In this document: positions 53,323 to 63,047 of the stretch, piece by piece | Numbering within the stretch: the first letter of the stretch is position 1 | Layout of the letters: each line of letters opens with the position of its first letter | Source of the DNA: G963663495 sp963663495 | GTDB taxonomy: Bacteria; Bacteroidota; Rhodothermia; Rhodothermales; Bin80 | Assembly: GCA_963663495.1 (NCBI GenBank) | Contig: OY760427.1 | Span: forward strand, 4,836,001 to 4,900,000 | Reading direction: 5' to 3' | Length of the DNA stretch: 64,000 nucleotides | The notes under the pieces: model-generated | What the model was told of the DNA's origin: nothing | Database searches by the model: none | What the model saw: only the letters and a program-made list of their open reading frames with translations | Program-made: the position numbers and the translations under genes

Positions 53323-54485
53323 AAAAAATACACCACAAACAACACCAGCAGGGTCGACCCAAGAGTAGGTAGTGACACGGACAACGCCTCCAATACGGCA
53401 GCATCATCCGCCGTAGACGGCAAACCCACGGCGGCAGGATCAATCACCATACCTGCCACCAGGGCCGCAACAACCGAGCCCATCACCAACATCATGATCC
53501 AAATCGTCAGCTGACATAAACCCATGGCTCCCACACCGAGCACCTTCCCCATAAGCAACTCAAACGGTCGGACAGAGGAGACAAGAATTTCCACTACTCG
53601 GTTGGATTTTTCCTCCAGCACGCCTTGCATCACCACATTGCCGTAAATCACCATCGTGAGGTATATCAGGAATCCCATGACATAACCTAGGGCCAAGTAC
53701 CCGAATGAACTACCCTCCGACTCTCCTTCCGTGCTTAGGCGTACGGGATCAACAGACGCGCGAATGGACATGATTTCCCGCACTTCATGCGACACACCTG
53801 CGGTATCAAAACGATGGGCCCGAACCGCAGAGCTGACGCGGTCGCTCAAAAGGTCCTGAAGTCCTAACCCCGCGCCCTCCGTGGAAAAGTACTGCGGCCG
53901 TTTTTCGCCCATCAGCACGCCTGCCGGAAGGATCAGGTAGCCATCAATCAGGCCTTCAACCACAGCTGTTCGCGCATCCTCTTCCGCGTCATAAAGCATC
54001 AGCGAAAGCACCTCGTCGCCCTCCATTTGCAACCGGCTGAAAAGCACATCCGTCTCATCAATCACAGCCACGGCAGTGGTGTCCAAAGGCTCCATGCTGC
54101 GGACCGATAGCACAATAGACAAGACCATCAGCCCTAATAGCGCCGTAGGCCCAAGCAGCGTGGCAAGGACAAATCCCCGCGACCGCACCCGGCGAGAAAA
54201 CTCGTGCCTTACTATGACCAGCACCTTCCTCATCTCATCCCACCGTGCGGACAAAAATCTCTTTGAGGGATGGTTCTACAAGCTCATAGCAGTACAAGGA
54301 CCGGGCTGATCCCAAAACTACATCCAATATCTCGCGCGGTTGCGTGGCTTCTGCAAGTCGTACGACATAGCGATTTGGCCCTTGATCAACAATCTGCAGC
54401 CGGCCGGCACGCTCCATCTCCTGAAGGAACCCTCCGTCTCCTTCAAACTCAAGATTCAATGTGTCACGCCCGAAGCTCTTCTTTT

Positions 54486-55942
54486 GGGAATTATATACGT
54501 GAGTGACCAACTGTACACAGTGAGGCACTAGTATCAATTTCACGGGTCATAGGGGTCGGTAACCCGAACGCCCCTCGCCGTGCAGAAGCCCCAATCCCGG
54601 AGGCCAGTATGTTTGCAGCCGCATTCAGGTCTGCATGATCCGCATGTCCACAGGACATACACGTGAATTTGCTCCGCGTCTTACGGTTACTCGCTTCTGT
54701 GTGCACACACACAGAACACCGCTGACTCGTATAGGCAGCGGTAACCTTTATCACCTTGCGGCACTTATAGCCCAGCATCTGATCCAGCTGGCCCCAACCT
54801 GTTCGCAGTATTCCACGGTTGAGGCCAGACTTCTGTCTGACGTTTGTGCCAAAGCTCTCCATCGTCCCCTTAGCTGAACGTGTCATCGCTTTGATCTTCA
54901 GGTCCTCCAGTATCACCGTTGAGGAGCATTTGGCAATACTGCGACTTACCTGGTGGTTCGCATTCTTGAGGATGTTAGCACGCTTGCGCTGTATGCGGGC
55001 GATTCTATGCTTCGGCCTGTTACGACGGTTGGAGCCTTTCTTCTGTCTCGCCAGTCTTCGCTGATGCCGCTTCAACTTGGCATCAAGACGCTTGGTATCC
55101 GGTTGTCTGATAATGCTTGTATCGCCCTCTGTGGAGACCATAGCGATCTGCCCGCAATTACGGTCAATGCCTACAGCACTGCCGGTATCCTCTATTACAG
55201 GTGCCTCAATCTTGTAGCAGATGACAGCATACCCTTTGCCGGCGTTCTTCTTTACAGTGGCTTTGAGGGTATACCATCAGGGTACGGGTTGCCTCCCCGC
55301 CTGCGGAGCGCCATATACCCCACCTTCGGGATATACAGCTTGCCATCCCGAACCCTTACGTTATCCGGGATCGTGAACGAAGGCGTACTACCACGTCTGG
55401 AATGGAATCTCGGTCTTCTCTTACCTTCCTTGAAGAATGCCTTCCATGCATCCGCCTGATATTTCAATGTGTATCTAACGACACCAAAGGAGTATTCAGG
55501 TAGCCACTCGACCGTACGGCGCAGTGCCGTGAACCGCTTCCCCAGCGAGAAGAAGCTTACCGAGGGCGGCTTCTCTCCAGCCTCTTTCGCTTTCTTGTAG
55601 GCCTCGCTCTGCTCTGCGAGGATGGCATTCCACACAAACCTACACGCACCCGCTAATCCAGCAAGTTGCTTGGCGTTACTTCGACTTCCGGGCAACAGCC
55701 TGTATGTGATATTGCGGTATGCACTAACCGTTTCGGGCATGGCACTGTGATATATAACTCCCTAATATATGAAAATTATATTCCACGCGTACCCACGTGT
55801 TGAGTTATTTGAAATAATTGCAGTTTGTTCGTGAACAGCGGGAACCGATTATGAACAACTGGCGAAAGCCATCCTGTCTGCACCACCAAAGCACAATAAG
55901 TAACTCCTGCGAAAACGCGTGGCATTCAGCCATATAACTCCC
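54486..55942. mobile_element. Composite element D: decayed TnpB unit plus MITE-like unit
   Basis: Starts GGGAATTATATACGTGAG and ends TTCAGCCATATAACTCCC. Flanks CTTCTTTT (54478-54485) and CTTCTTTA (55943-55950) match at 7 of 8. The TnpB unit (54486-55762), spacer TAATATAT (55763-55770) and MITE-like unit (55771-55942) are as in B and C. It is inserted in the ATPase gene about 1.2 kb from element C, in inverted orientation. Confidence 0.85.
54491..55740 (-). pseudogene. tnpB: tnpB pseudogene of element D
   Basis: Almost identical to the intact tnpB of element C. A single base is missing at about 55264 (TTTGAGGGTATACC against TTTGACGGGTATACC in the relative), so the frame shifts after YPDGIP. 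The N-terminal 150 residues and the C-terminal RuvC part (ILEDLKIKAM, HADLNAAANILASG) are in different frames. Not functional as it stands. Confidence 0.88.
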
Positions 55943-56605
55943 CTTCTTTACGTCACGTACCGAGCCATCCAACACAATCCTGCCGTTGGCAATGAGGCAT
56001 ATGTCATCACATAGCTGCTCTACTTGCTCCATTCGGTGGCTGGCAAAGAGCACAATTCGCCCCTCGTCACGGAGCTCCAAGATAATTGTGCGCAGCAGTT
56101 CGCTATTGATCGGATCCAGTCCGCTGAATGGCTCGTCCAGGATAATCAACCTTGGCTGCGCAAGAATAGTGGCAATGAACTGCACCTTCTGCTGCATGCC
56201 TTTGGACAGCTCGTTCAACTTCTTATCCGCATAACCTGCAAGTCCAAGACGCTCCAGCCAATACTGAATGGCACGCGTAGCCTCTGTCCGCGACACCCCC
56301 TTCAAAGCTGCCAGGGTCCGCAGCTGGTTGGCCACCCTTACCTTGGCATACAAACCCCGCTCCTCCGGCAGATAGCCCATACATTCACGACTCCAATCGC
56401 CTACCGGCCTGCCATCAAGTTCCACCACGCCCTCGTTCGGGCGAAGAATATCCGTTATCATGCGGATGGCCGTCGTCTTGCCCGCACCGTTCGGACCCAA
56501 GAGACCAAGGATACGTCCCTCGTCCGCACCAAACGTTGCGTCATCTACGGCGACAAGCGTGCCATAACGCTTTGTAATCGCTTGGATTGACAGTGCCGCC
56601 ACAAG

Positions 56606-56887
56606 CTATAGCAATGAGCGAACAGGTTCGGATATCGGAATCAGATACCTACTGTCAATCACATCCTGGTGCACGCTTGAGAGACCCGTACCATGAAAAT
56701 CCACACACGCGAACGGACCATAAATGTGCCGAACCTCGCCGATGCCGTAATGCTCAGGCAAGGGGCCATAATACACCAATTCGCCAAGCTGCAGTGGAGG
56801 CTTGGAACGTGACCTCCAATGGTGCATGAGCACACGTGGCAACAGCCCGATACGAAACGGGCTACGGTTCCGATCTTGATTCTCCAC
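56606..56887 (-). CDS. Hypothetical 93-residue protein
   Basis: Short protein: MENQDRNRSPFRIGLLPRVL, then LQLGELVYYGPLPEHYGIGE, VRHIYGPFACVDFHGTG and SVHQDVIDSRYLIPISEPVR. The pattern of beta strands with GELVYYG...GIGEVRHIYGPFACVDF looks like a small SH3/KOW-like barrel. I recognise no named family. It lies between ruvC and the natA remnant on the same strand and has an ATG start. Could be co-transcribed with ruvC. Confidence 0.5.
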   Translation of the reverse strand: MENQDRNRSPFRIGLLPRVLMHHWRSRSKPPLQLGELVYYGPLPEHYGIGEVRHIYGPFACVDFHGTGLSSVHQDVIDSRYLIPISEPVRSLL

Positions 56888-56948
56888 GGGTCAATAGAAG
56901 AGTCCGTTTCTGGGTCGTACGCAAGCTCCCACAGCTTGTTCACCGTAT

Positions 56949-57479
56949 CTACAGACGCTCTGGATGGGCCTGGGCGTAGGCCGCCCAATCCGTATATCTG
57001 GGCGAACGCGTACGGTGGCTGTGGCAGACTGCAATGGCGAGCGCATCGGATGCATCGTAGCGCAGCGGCGGGTCCGTCTCAGGAAACCCCAGGAGGGCGC
57101 AGATCATGAAACGAACCTGATCCTTCGTGGCATTGCCATTACCCGTAACCGACTGCTTGATCGTCTTGGGAGTGTACTGCGACACCGCGATGCCTGCGTT
57201 CAGCGCAGCTAACATGGCTGCTGCCTGCGCGCGCCCGAGCTTCAGCATGGACTGGGGGTTTTGCCCGTAGACGGGCATCTCCACCGCACAGACATCCGGC
57301 AAGCACTGCTGAATAATCTGCGTCATCCCATCATATATCGCTTTCAGTCTATCGGCATGGTCCTCAAATTCGGTGAGATCCAACACGCCATGCTCAACTG
57401 CTCGGCACGACCTCCCGTCCACCTTGACAGCGCCGTATCCGGTATGCCTTGATCCGGGATCAATGCCCAGAATGATCAC
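56949..57479 (-). CDS. ruvC: Holliday junction resolvase RuvC
   Basis: 176-residue nuclease that resolves Holliday junctions during recombination, together with RuvAB. Catalytic acidic residues are in ILGIDPGSRHTGYGAV (Asp), VCAVEMPVYGQNPQSMLKLG (Glu) and LRYDASDALAIAVCH (Asp, Asp). The block KQSVTGNGNATKDQVRFMI matches the family. It starts within 4 bases of the yebC stop, as commonly seen (yebC-ruvC). Length normal. Confidence 0.93.
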   Translation of the reverse strand: MIILGIDPGSRHTGYGAVKVDGRSCRAVEHGVLDLTEFEDHADRLKAIYDGMTQIIQQCLPDVCAVEMPVYGQNPQSMLKLGRAQAAAMLAALNAGIAVSQYTPKTIKQSVTGNGNATKDQVRFMICALLGFPETDPPLRYDASDALAIAVCHSHRTRSPRYTDWAAYAQAHPERL

Positions 57480-58198
57480 GGATCCGCCAGATTGGTATAG
57501 ACGGCCTGCACATCCTGGTGCTGCTCCAAACGATCTATGAACGCTCTCGCACGCGTCGCAACGCCATCAGGTACCGCTACCGTGGCATTGGGCCGCCGTA
57601 CCAGGCTCGCGTCCGCCGGTGAGATTTCCGCGTCCACCAAGCACGCCCGTACATGCTCAAAGCCTTCCACCGAGGTGATCACCAGAAACATGCCCCCCTC
57701 CTGCTCCAGATCATCAGCGCCCGCTTCAGCGACCAGTTCAAAAAGCTCCATCTCGTCGTGCACATCAGCAGGAATCCGTATCAGTCCCTTGCGATCAAAC
57801 AGGTAAGCGACCGATCCTGACTTGGCCAAACTGCCACCGCTCTTCGAAAACGCCAAGCGCAGATCCGCAACCGTGCGGTTGGTGTTGTCCGTCAGCGCCT
57901 CTACGAGGACTGCAATGCCACCCGGAACATAGCCTTCATACGTATGCTCTTCGTAGTCCTGCCCCTCAATCTCACCGGTACCGCGCTTTATCGCGCGTTC
58001 AATGCTGTCCTTGGGCATGTTCTCGCCCTTAGCTTTCTGTACAGCTAAGGCAAGCTTAGCATTCATATCCGGGTCGCCACCCCCGTCGCGAGCGGCTACC
58101 GTGATATCACGGGATATGCGAGCCCATACCTTTGACCGGCGGATGTCCGTTACAGCCTTCTGCCGCTTGATCTTGGACCATTTATTGTGTCCTGCCAT
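57476..58198 (-). CDS. yebC: YebC/PmpR family protein
   Basis: 240 residues with the family start MAGHNKWSKIKRQKAVTDIR, MNAKLALAVQKAKGENMPKD and SIERAIKRGTGE, followed by YEGYVPGGIAVLVEALTDNT and the acidic domain. YebC proteins have been described as transcription regulators and, more recently, as translation factors acting at difficult sequences. Placed upstream of ruvC. The Thr-for-Gly change in the usual KQ...KAAxDAKR stretch is minor. Intact. Confidence 0.93.
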   Translation of the reverse strand: MAGHNKWSKIKRQKAVTDIRRSKVWARISRDITVAARDGGGDPDMNAKLALAVQKAKGENMPKDSIERAIKRGTGEIEGQDYEEHTYEGYVPGGIAVLVEALTDNTNRTVADLRLAFSKSGGSLAKSGSVAYLFDRKGLIRIPADVHDEMELFELVAEAGADDLEQEGGMFLVITSVEGFEHVRACLVDAEISPADASLVRRPNATVAVPDGVATRARAFIDRLEQHQDVQAVYTNLADP

Positions 58199-58210
58199 AC
58201 CACCCTTGCA

Positions 58211-61039
58211 CTACCTTGACAGATACAGGTTGCGCATTTCGTACGGACGGCTGAAGTGCTCGTTCGTAAGCGCCGTGACAAACGCAATGGCCTCCCCTGT
58301 TGATTTCATCTCCGGACCCAGTTCCTTGCGCACCTCCGGAAATTTCTGCCACGAAAACACCGGCTCCTTGATTGCAAACATCTCCAGATTGGAGTCCAGC
58401 TCGCCGCGCGCACGCTTGGGAGCAAGCTTATGGCCCATGATGACTTGTGTGGCTATCCGTGCAACCGGAACACCGGTTGCCTTCGCCACAAAAGGGACTG
58501 TGCGGGAAGCCCTCGGATTGGCTTCAATCACATACACAGTCTCATCCTTCACGATAAGCTGAATGTTGATCAGCCCCAGAATATCCAGCCGGTGTGCTAT
58601 CGCCGTGACATACTTCCGGATCGTTGCAAGCACCTCCTCCGAGAGAGAATATGGCGGCAGGACGGCCGTGGAGTCACCCGAATGTACCCCTGCCGGCTCA
58701 ATGTGCTGCATAATGCCCGTAATCCATACCTCATCACCATCGCGTACCGCATCTACATCAACTTCAATACTGTCCTCGAAAAACAAGTCGAGCAGGATCT
58801 CGTTGTTCGGCATTGAAACCAGAATATTGGTTACATACTGCTCAACCTCCTCCTTATTGAGCGCGATGCGCATCCCGCGGCCCCCAAGCACATAGCTCGG
58901 CCGCACCAGGATGGGATACCCGATGCGCTCTGCCACCCGAACAGCGTCGTATACCGTGGTTGCCATGCCATAGGCCGGCGAGGGAATCTTCAGTTCTTCC
59001 AGGATCCGGGAAAACTTGCCCCTGTTTTCCGCCAGGTCCATCTGTGCGTACGAGGTGCCGAGGATGGGAATACCGTGTTCAGTCAGCTTGCCAGCCAGCT
59101 TCAGTGCGGTCTGTCCACCTAGCTGCACAATCACGCCTTCCGGCTGTTCGTGCTCAATGACATCTAGCACACGCTCCCAGAATACCGGTTCAAAGTAAAG
59201 CTTATCCGCAATGTCAAAATCGGTGGATACCGTCTCTGGGTTGCAGTTTATCATAATGGCTTCTATCCCCAAACTCCGCACAGCCTTCACGCCGTGCACG
59301 CAGGAATAATCAAACTCAATCCCTTGCCCGATCCGGTTGGGGCCGCTACCGAGAATGACCACCTTGCGCCCCTCGCTTACCGGACTTTCGTTGGATGCGC
59401 CGTACGATGAATAGTAGTACGGCGTCTGGGCCGGAAACTCGCCTGCGCACGTATCCACAAGCTGGAATGTGCTACGGATGCCCGATTTCTGCCGGTAGCG
59501 CCGGATTTCCTCCTCCGAGTAATCGCCCTCCAGAAGGAAGGCGATTTGTACATCCGAATAGCCGTTTTCCTTGGCGCGCCGGAGTAACCCTGCATCCAGA
59601 TCGTTCAGCCGGTGTAGCCGCAACTGGTCCTCCATCTCCACGAGGCTCCTTATCTCACGCAGAAACCACGGGTCCACCTTGGTAATGTCGTGCACCTCTT
59701 CAACCGAGGCTCCAAGCTTAAAGGCATTACGTATCTGAAGCGTGCGATCCCAGTACGGCTTACGCAACCGCTGCCGCACGATGTGGCGTGGTTCTTCCTC
59801 ACGATCCCCTCCCAGTCCGGCATAGTCAATCTCCAGACTTTGCCATGCCTTCTGCAGACTCTCGGTAAATGTCCTGCCAATGGCCATCACCTCGCCGACA
59901 GCTTTCATCTGCGTTGTCAGCTCCTCGTCAACGCCCTCAAATTTGTCAAAATTCCAACGCGGAATCTTGGTCACCACGTAGTCAATGGCCGGTTCGAAGC
60001 AGGCGCTCGTAGTTCCGGTAACATCATTGGTAAGCTCGTCAAGCGTATACCCTACGGCTAGGCGTGCCGCCACCTTGGCGATCGGGTATCCGGTAGCCTT
60101 GGATGCCAGCGCGGAAGAGCGCGACACACGCGGATTTATCTCTATGGCAATCATGCGGCCATCCGCCGGATCAATGCCAAATTGCACATTGCATCCGCCC
60201 GCAAACGTCCCGATAGAGCGCATCATCTTAATGGCGGTGTCGCGCATGTGCTGGTACTGCTTGTCTGTCAGCGTCTGCGTAGGTGCAACCGTGACCGAGT
60301 CTCCAGTGTGCACGCCCATAGGGTCAACATTCTCAATGGCACAGATAATAATGACATTTTCGTTGCTGTCCCGGAGCAGCTCCAGCTCGTACTCCTTCCA
60401 CCCGAACACGCATTCCTCAATCAGTACCTCGTGCACAGGCGATATTTCCAGCCCGCGGGTGACCTTCCGCCTGAACTCGTTAGGGCTCCACACAATACCG
60501 CCCCCTGCGCCGCCAAGCGTGAAGGAGGGTCGGATCACCACCGGCAGGCCGCCGAGGTCCTGCGTGATTTCCTTGGCCTGCAGCAGGCTCTTCGCAACGT
60601 TGCTGCGCGCCTGATCCACGCCGATGCTCTCCATCAGATCGCGAAACTGTTGCCGATCCTCCGTGATATGGATTGCGTCAATGTCCACACCGATCACCTC
60701 AACCCCCTGAGCTTCCCAGTACCCCTCCTGATGTAGCCGGTCGGCAATGTTCAGCCCAGTCTGCCCACCCATCGTGGGTAACACCGCGTCGGGCCGCTCG
60801 CTCTCTACAATCCGCTTGATCGACTCAGGCGAAAGCTCCTGCAGGAAAATCTTGTCGGCCGTCATGGGGTCGGTCATGATGGTGGCCGGGTTGGAGTTGA
60901 CCAACACCACGTTGTACCCTTCTGCCCGCAGCGCCCGGCATGCTTGCGTACCGGAATAATCAAACTCGCAAGCCTGGCCGATCACAATCGGACCTGACCC
61001 GATCAGCAGAATCTTGCTGATATCTGTCCGCCTCGGCAT
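58211..61039 (-). CDS. carB: Carbamoyl-phosphate synthase large chain
   Basis: 942-residue ATP-grasp enzyme that makes carbamoyl phosphate from glutamine-derived ammonia, bicarbonate and two ATP, for arginine and pyrimidine synthesis. Both synthetase halves are seen: ILLIGSGPIVIGQACEFDYS, VRPSFTLGGAGGGIVW and MIAIEINPRVSRSSALASK; then VVILGSGPNRIGQGIEFDYS, LVRPSYVLGGRGMRIA and VIEANPRASRTVPFVAK. It ends at MRNLYLSR, without the C-terminal allosteric domain (about 130 residues) found in E. coli. Related phyla often have the short form. It starts 5 bases after carA. TAG stop. Confidence 0.94.
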   Translation of the reverse strand: MPRRTDISKILLIGSGPIVIGQACEFDYSGTQACRALRAEGYNVVLVNSNPATIMTDPMTADKIFLQELSPESIKRIVESERPDAVLPTMGGQTGLNIADRLHQEGYWEAQGVEVIGVDIDAIHITEDRQQFRDLMESIGVDQARSNVAKSLLQAKEITQDLGGLPVVIRPSFTLGGAGGGIVWSPNEFRRKVTRGLEISPVHEVLIEECVFGWKEYELELLRDSNENVIIICAIENVDPMGVHTGDSVTVAPTQTLTDKQYQHMRDTAIKMMRSIGTFAGGCNVQFGIDPADGRMIAIEINPRVSRSSALASKATGYPIAKVAARLAVGYTLDELTNDVTGTTSACFEPAIDYVVTKIPRWNFDKFEGVDEELTTQMKAVGEVMAIGRTFTESLQKAWQSLEIDYAGLGGDREEEPRHIVRQRLRKPYWDRTLQIRNAFKLGASVEEVHDITKVDPWFLREIRSLVEMEDQLRLHRLNDLDAGLLRRAKENGYSDVQIAFLLEGDYSEEEIRRYRQKSGIRSTFQLVDTCAGEFPAQTPYYYSSYGASNESPVSEGRKVVILGSGPNRIGQGIEFDYSCVHGVKAVRSLGIEAIMINCNPETVSTDFDIADKLYFEPVFWERVLDVIEHEQPEGVIVQLGGQTALKLAGKLTEHGIPILGTSYAQMDLAENRGKFSRILEELKIPSPAYGMATTVYDAVRVAERIGYPILVRPSYVLGGRGMRIALNKEEVEQYVTNILVSMPNNEILLDLFFEDSIEVDVDAVRDGDEVWITGIMQHIEPAGVHSGDSTAVLPPYSLSEEVLATIRKYVTAIAHRLDILGLINIQLIVKDETVYVIEANPRASRTVPFVAKATGVPVARIATQVIMGHKLAPKRARGELDSNLEMFAIKEPVFSWQKFPEVRKELGPEMKSTGEAIAFVTALTNEHFSRPYEMRNLYLSR

Positions 61040-61043
61040 GGCG

Positions 61044-62135
61044 CTACCGCTCGGAAGGTATCATCCGCAAAAACTGCTCAAACAAGTACCTACTGTCATG
61101 CGGTCCAGGGGATGCTTCCGGATGGTATTGAACGCTGATCCCCTTAAACGTCCTGAATCCCAACCCCTCAATCGTGCCATCATTGAGGTTACTATGGGTC
61201 ACTTCCGCGAGCGCGGGATCAATAGACTCCGGATTGACCGCAAACCCGTGGTTCTGTGTTGTAACCTCCACATGGCCGGTGATATGATTCCGTACCGGCT
61301 GGTTGGCGCCGCGATGCCCAACGTACATCTTGTACACGTCAAGTCCCTGTGCAAGCGCCATAAGCTGGTGCCCGAGACAAATCCCGAAAAGCGGGAGGCC
61401 CGTATCTATTGCACCCCTGACCGTTGCCACCGCCGAAGGCATTGCCCTCGGGTCCCCGGGGCCATTGGAAAAGAATATGCCGTCCGGCCTCCAATCAAGC
61501 ACCTCGTTTAGTGCAGCCGCGCCGGGAAACACACGGACCGCACACCCGAGGCCCGCAAACGTGCGCAAGATGTTCCTCTTACATCCAAAATCGTATACGG
61601 CAACCTTTGGACCGAAGGAGGAAAAGTCGTGCGCCGCATCAGTCCATACTTGTGATGCAAGCTCCAGCCCTTCCATTGAAGGCCAGGCTCTTGCCTTTTC
61701 CAGCAAACTGTCCTCGCAGAGGTCAACCGACGAAACTATAGCATTCATCACGCCGCGCGCCCGGATATGCAGGACTAGGATCCTAGTATCCACATTCGTG
61801 ATCCCCACCAGCTGATGACGCTTCATATAGTGGCTAAGCGCCTCTTCAGCCAACCGGTTCGAATATTCTCTGGAGAATGCCCGGACCACAAAACCCGCAA
61901 CCATCGGGCGCCCCGCTTCCGTATCCTCTTCATGCGCACCGTAGTTACCGATATGAGGATAGGTCATCATCATGATCTGTCCATGGTAGGATGGATCGGT
62001 CATGATTTCCTGGTACCCTGTCATACTGGTATTAAAACACAGCTCCCCACCGGCTTCGCCATGTGCTCCAACTGCGCGGCCCCTCGCGACGGTGCCGTCA
62101 GCCAATACCAACTTGCATGGGGCATCCATGGTCAC
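61044..62135 (-). CDS. carA: Carbamoyl-phosphate synthase small chain
   Basis: 363-residue glutaminase subunit. The N-terminal domain shows CFNTSMTGYQEIMTDPSYHG and MTYPHIGNYGAHEEDTEAG. The class I glutamine amidotransferase domain has the nucleophile in LFGICLGHQLMALAQGLDVY, then HRGANQPVRNHITGHVEVTT and QNHGFAV, and the His/Glu pair in ISVQYHPEASPGPHDS. It supplies ammonia to CarB. carA-carB form an operon with 4 bp between them. Confidence 0.94.
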   Translation of the reverse strand: MTMDAPCKLVLADGTVARGRAVGAHGEAGGELCFNTSMTGYQEIMTDPSYHGQIMMMTYPHIGNYGAHEEDTEAGRPMVAGFVVRAFSREYSNRLAEEALSHYMKRHQLVGITNVDTRILVLHIRARGVMNAIVSSVDLCEDSLLEKARAWPSMEGLELASQVWTDAAHDFSSFGPKVAVYDFGCKRNILRTFAGLGCAVRVFPGAAALNEVLDWRPDGIFFSNGPGDPRAMPSAVATVRGAIDTGLPLFGICLGHQLMALAQGLDVYKMYVGHRGANQPVRNHITGHVEVTTQNHGFAVNPESIDPALAEVTHSNLNDGTIEGLGFRTFKGISVQYHPEASPGPHDSRYLFEQFLRMIPSER

Positions 62136-62312
62136 ATCTTTCGTAGATCCGTGTTACACAAAAAATCTTCCCGCACAGCGAGAAGGTCTTTACGCCGGCT
62201 ACGGAAACTACGGCGTTGCAAGCGATTGCACAAGATTCACGCTTACGATTAACGCAGCCTTCAAATCCGTGTTGGCGGAACATCTGCTGCGCGGCGTCGA
62301 AATATTCTGCAA

Positions 62313-62978
62313 ATGCGGCCTATAAACTCTCCCAACCCTGCAAACCGACACTTCAGGTATGTGGCCCGTCTGCAGCTAGGTCTCGTCACTGTACTGCTTC
62401 TCCTGCTTCTTGCCGTACACCGCTGGCCTTCAATGGGTCCAAAAGAGAACCGTACCGTCACGTACAGCGCGCCGCACACCGTTTTCATGGAAGAGATAGT
62501 CCAAAGCCGCCAGCGGCGCTCCACCCCGCCGCCTCCGGCACCTCTTCCCCCGGTCATCGTCCCGAAGGATCATCTTCCTGAAGAGCACTTGATCCTGGAC
62601 GATCCGTTTCCAATTCTGGAAGATCCCGGCGATAATCCTGAGCCCCTGCCGGCCGCAAGAGAAGCTCCGGTGTTTGAGACCGCGCCAAAGCCTGTCCGTA
62701 TTGTGGAACCCGAGTACCCGAGAGCGGCCCGCCGCAGACGCATCCAAGCGGAAGTCGTCGTTACGGTTATAGTTGATATACGAGGCTACGTGTTAGAGCC
62801 TGGCATTGTGGAACGCTACATCTTGCATGAGGGTGTACGGAAGCCCGTCACCGGGCTTGATTACGGATTGGAGGAGGCGGCCCTCACCGCCGCAGCGCGG
62901 TGGCTATTCCGCCCCGCAACAAGGAACGGCGAGCCTGTTCGCAGCCGGCACGAACTTTCCTTCCGGTTCGGGGAGTAA
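62313..62978 (+). CDS. TonB-like energy transducer
   Basis: 221 residues. A short cytoplasmic start, one TM segment (LQLGLVTVLLLLLLAVH), a proline-rich periplasmic region (STPPPPAPLPPVIVPK) and a C-terminal TonB fold: PVRIVEPEYPRAARRRRIQA, EVVVTVIVDIRGYVLEPGIV and LTAAARWLFRPATRNGEPVR. TonB proteins transmit proton-motive force to outer-membrane receptors. It is divergent from carA. ExbB and ExbD are not in the window. Confidence 0.8.
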   Translation: MRPINSPNPANRHFRYVARLQLGLVTVLLLLLLAVHRWPSMGPKENRTVTYSAPHTVFMEEIVQSRQRRSTPPPPAPLPPVIVPKDHLPEEHLILDDPFPILEDPGDNPEPLPAAREAPVFETAPKPVRIVEPEYPRAARRRRIQAEVVVTVIVDIRGYVLEPGIVERYILHEGVRKPVTGLDYGLEEAALTAAARWLFRPATRNGEPVRSRHELSFRFGE

Positions 62979-63047
62979 GTCTCCCCGCCGTTGTCTCCGG
63001 CGTAGGCGATCGGACAAACATCTTGGCCGGGCTAACTGCCCTCTTTC

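Larger units (their letters stand above)
51476..54254 (-). pseudogene. NatB-like ABC-2 permease split by element C
   Basis: ABC-2 type exporter permease. N-terminal part (53331-54254): MRKVLVIVRHEFSRRVRSRG with the first TM segment, a large extracytoplasmic loop, then YLALGYVMGFLIYLTMVIYG and SNRVVEILVSSVRPFELLMG. The C-terminal part (51476-51856) begins FFLGYLMYAGLFASVGAMVQ and ends IKDVIRWLQTS. Joining across the insertion gives LFVVYFFLGYLMYAG, with element C in a run of T codons. The gene overlaps the ATPase gene start by about 20 bases. Total about 430 residues. Probably exported sodium or another cation/solute (NatAB-like); now dead. Confidence 0.85.
54235..56602 (-). pseudogene. NatA-like ABC ATPase split by element D
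   Basis: ABC transporter ATPase. N-part (55943-56602): Walker A LGLLGPNGAGKTTAIRMITD, signature LNELSKGMQQKVQFIATILA, Walker B LIILDEPFSGLDPINSELL and the switch His in FASHRMEQVEQL, to GSVRDVKK. Element D follows; the rest (54235-54485) begins KSFGRDTLNLEFEGDGGFLQ and ends VEPSLKEIFVRTVG. Removal restores RDVKKSFGRD. The permease gene overlaps its end. The catalytic part is complete but loses about 80 C-terminal residues, and the partner permease is broken as well. Confidence 0.88.
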
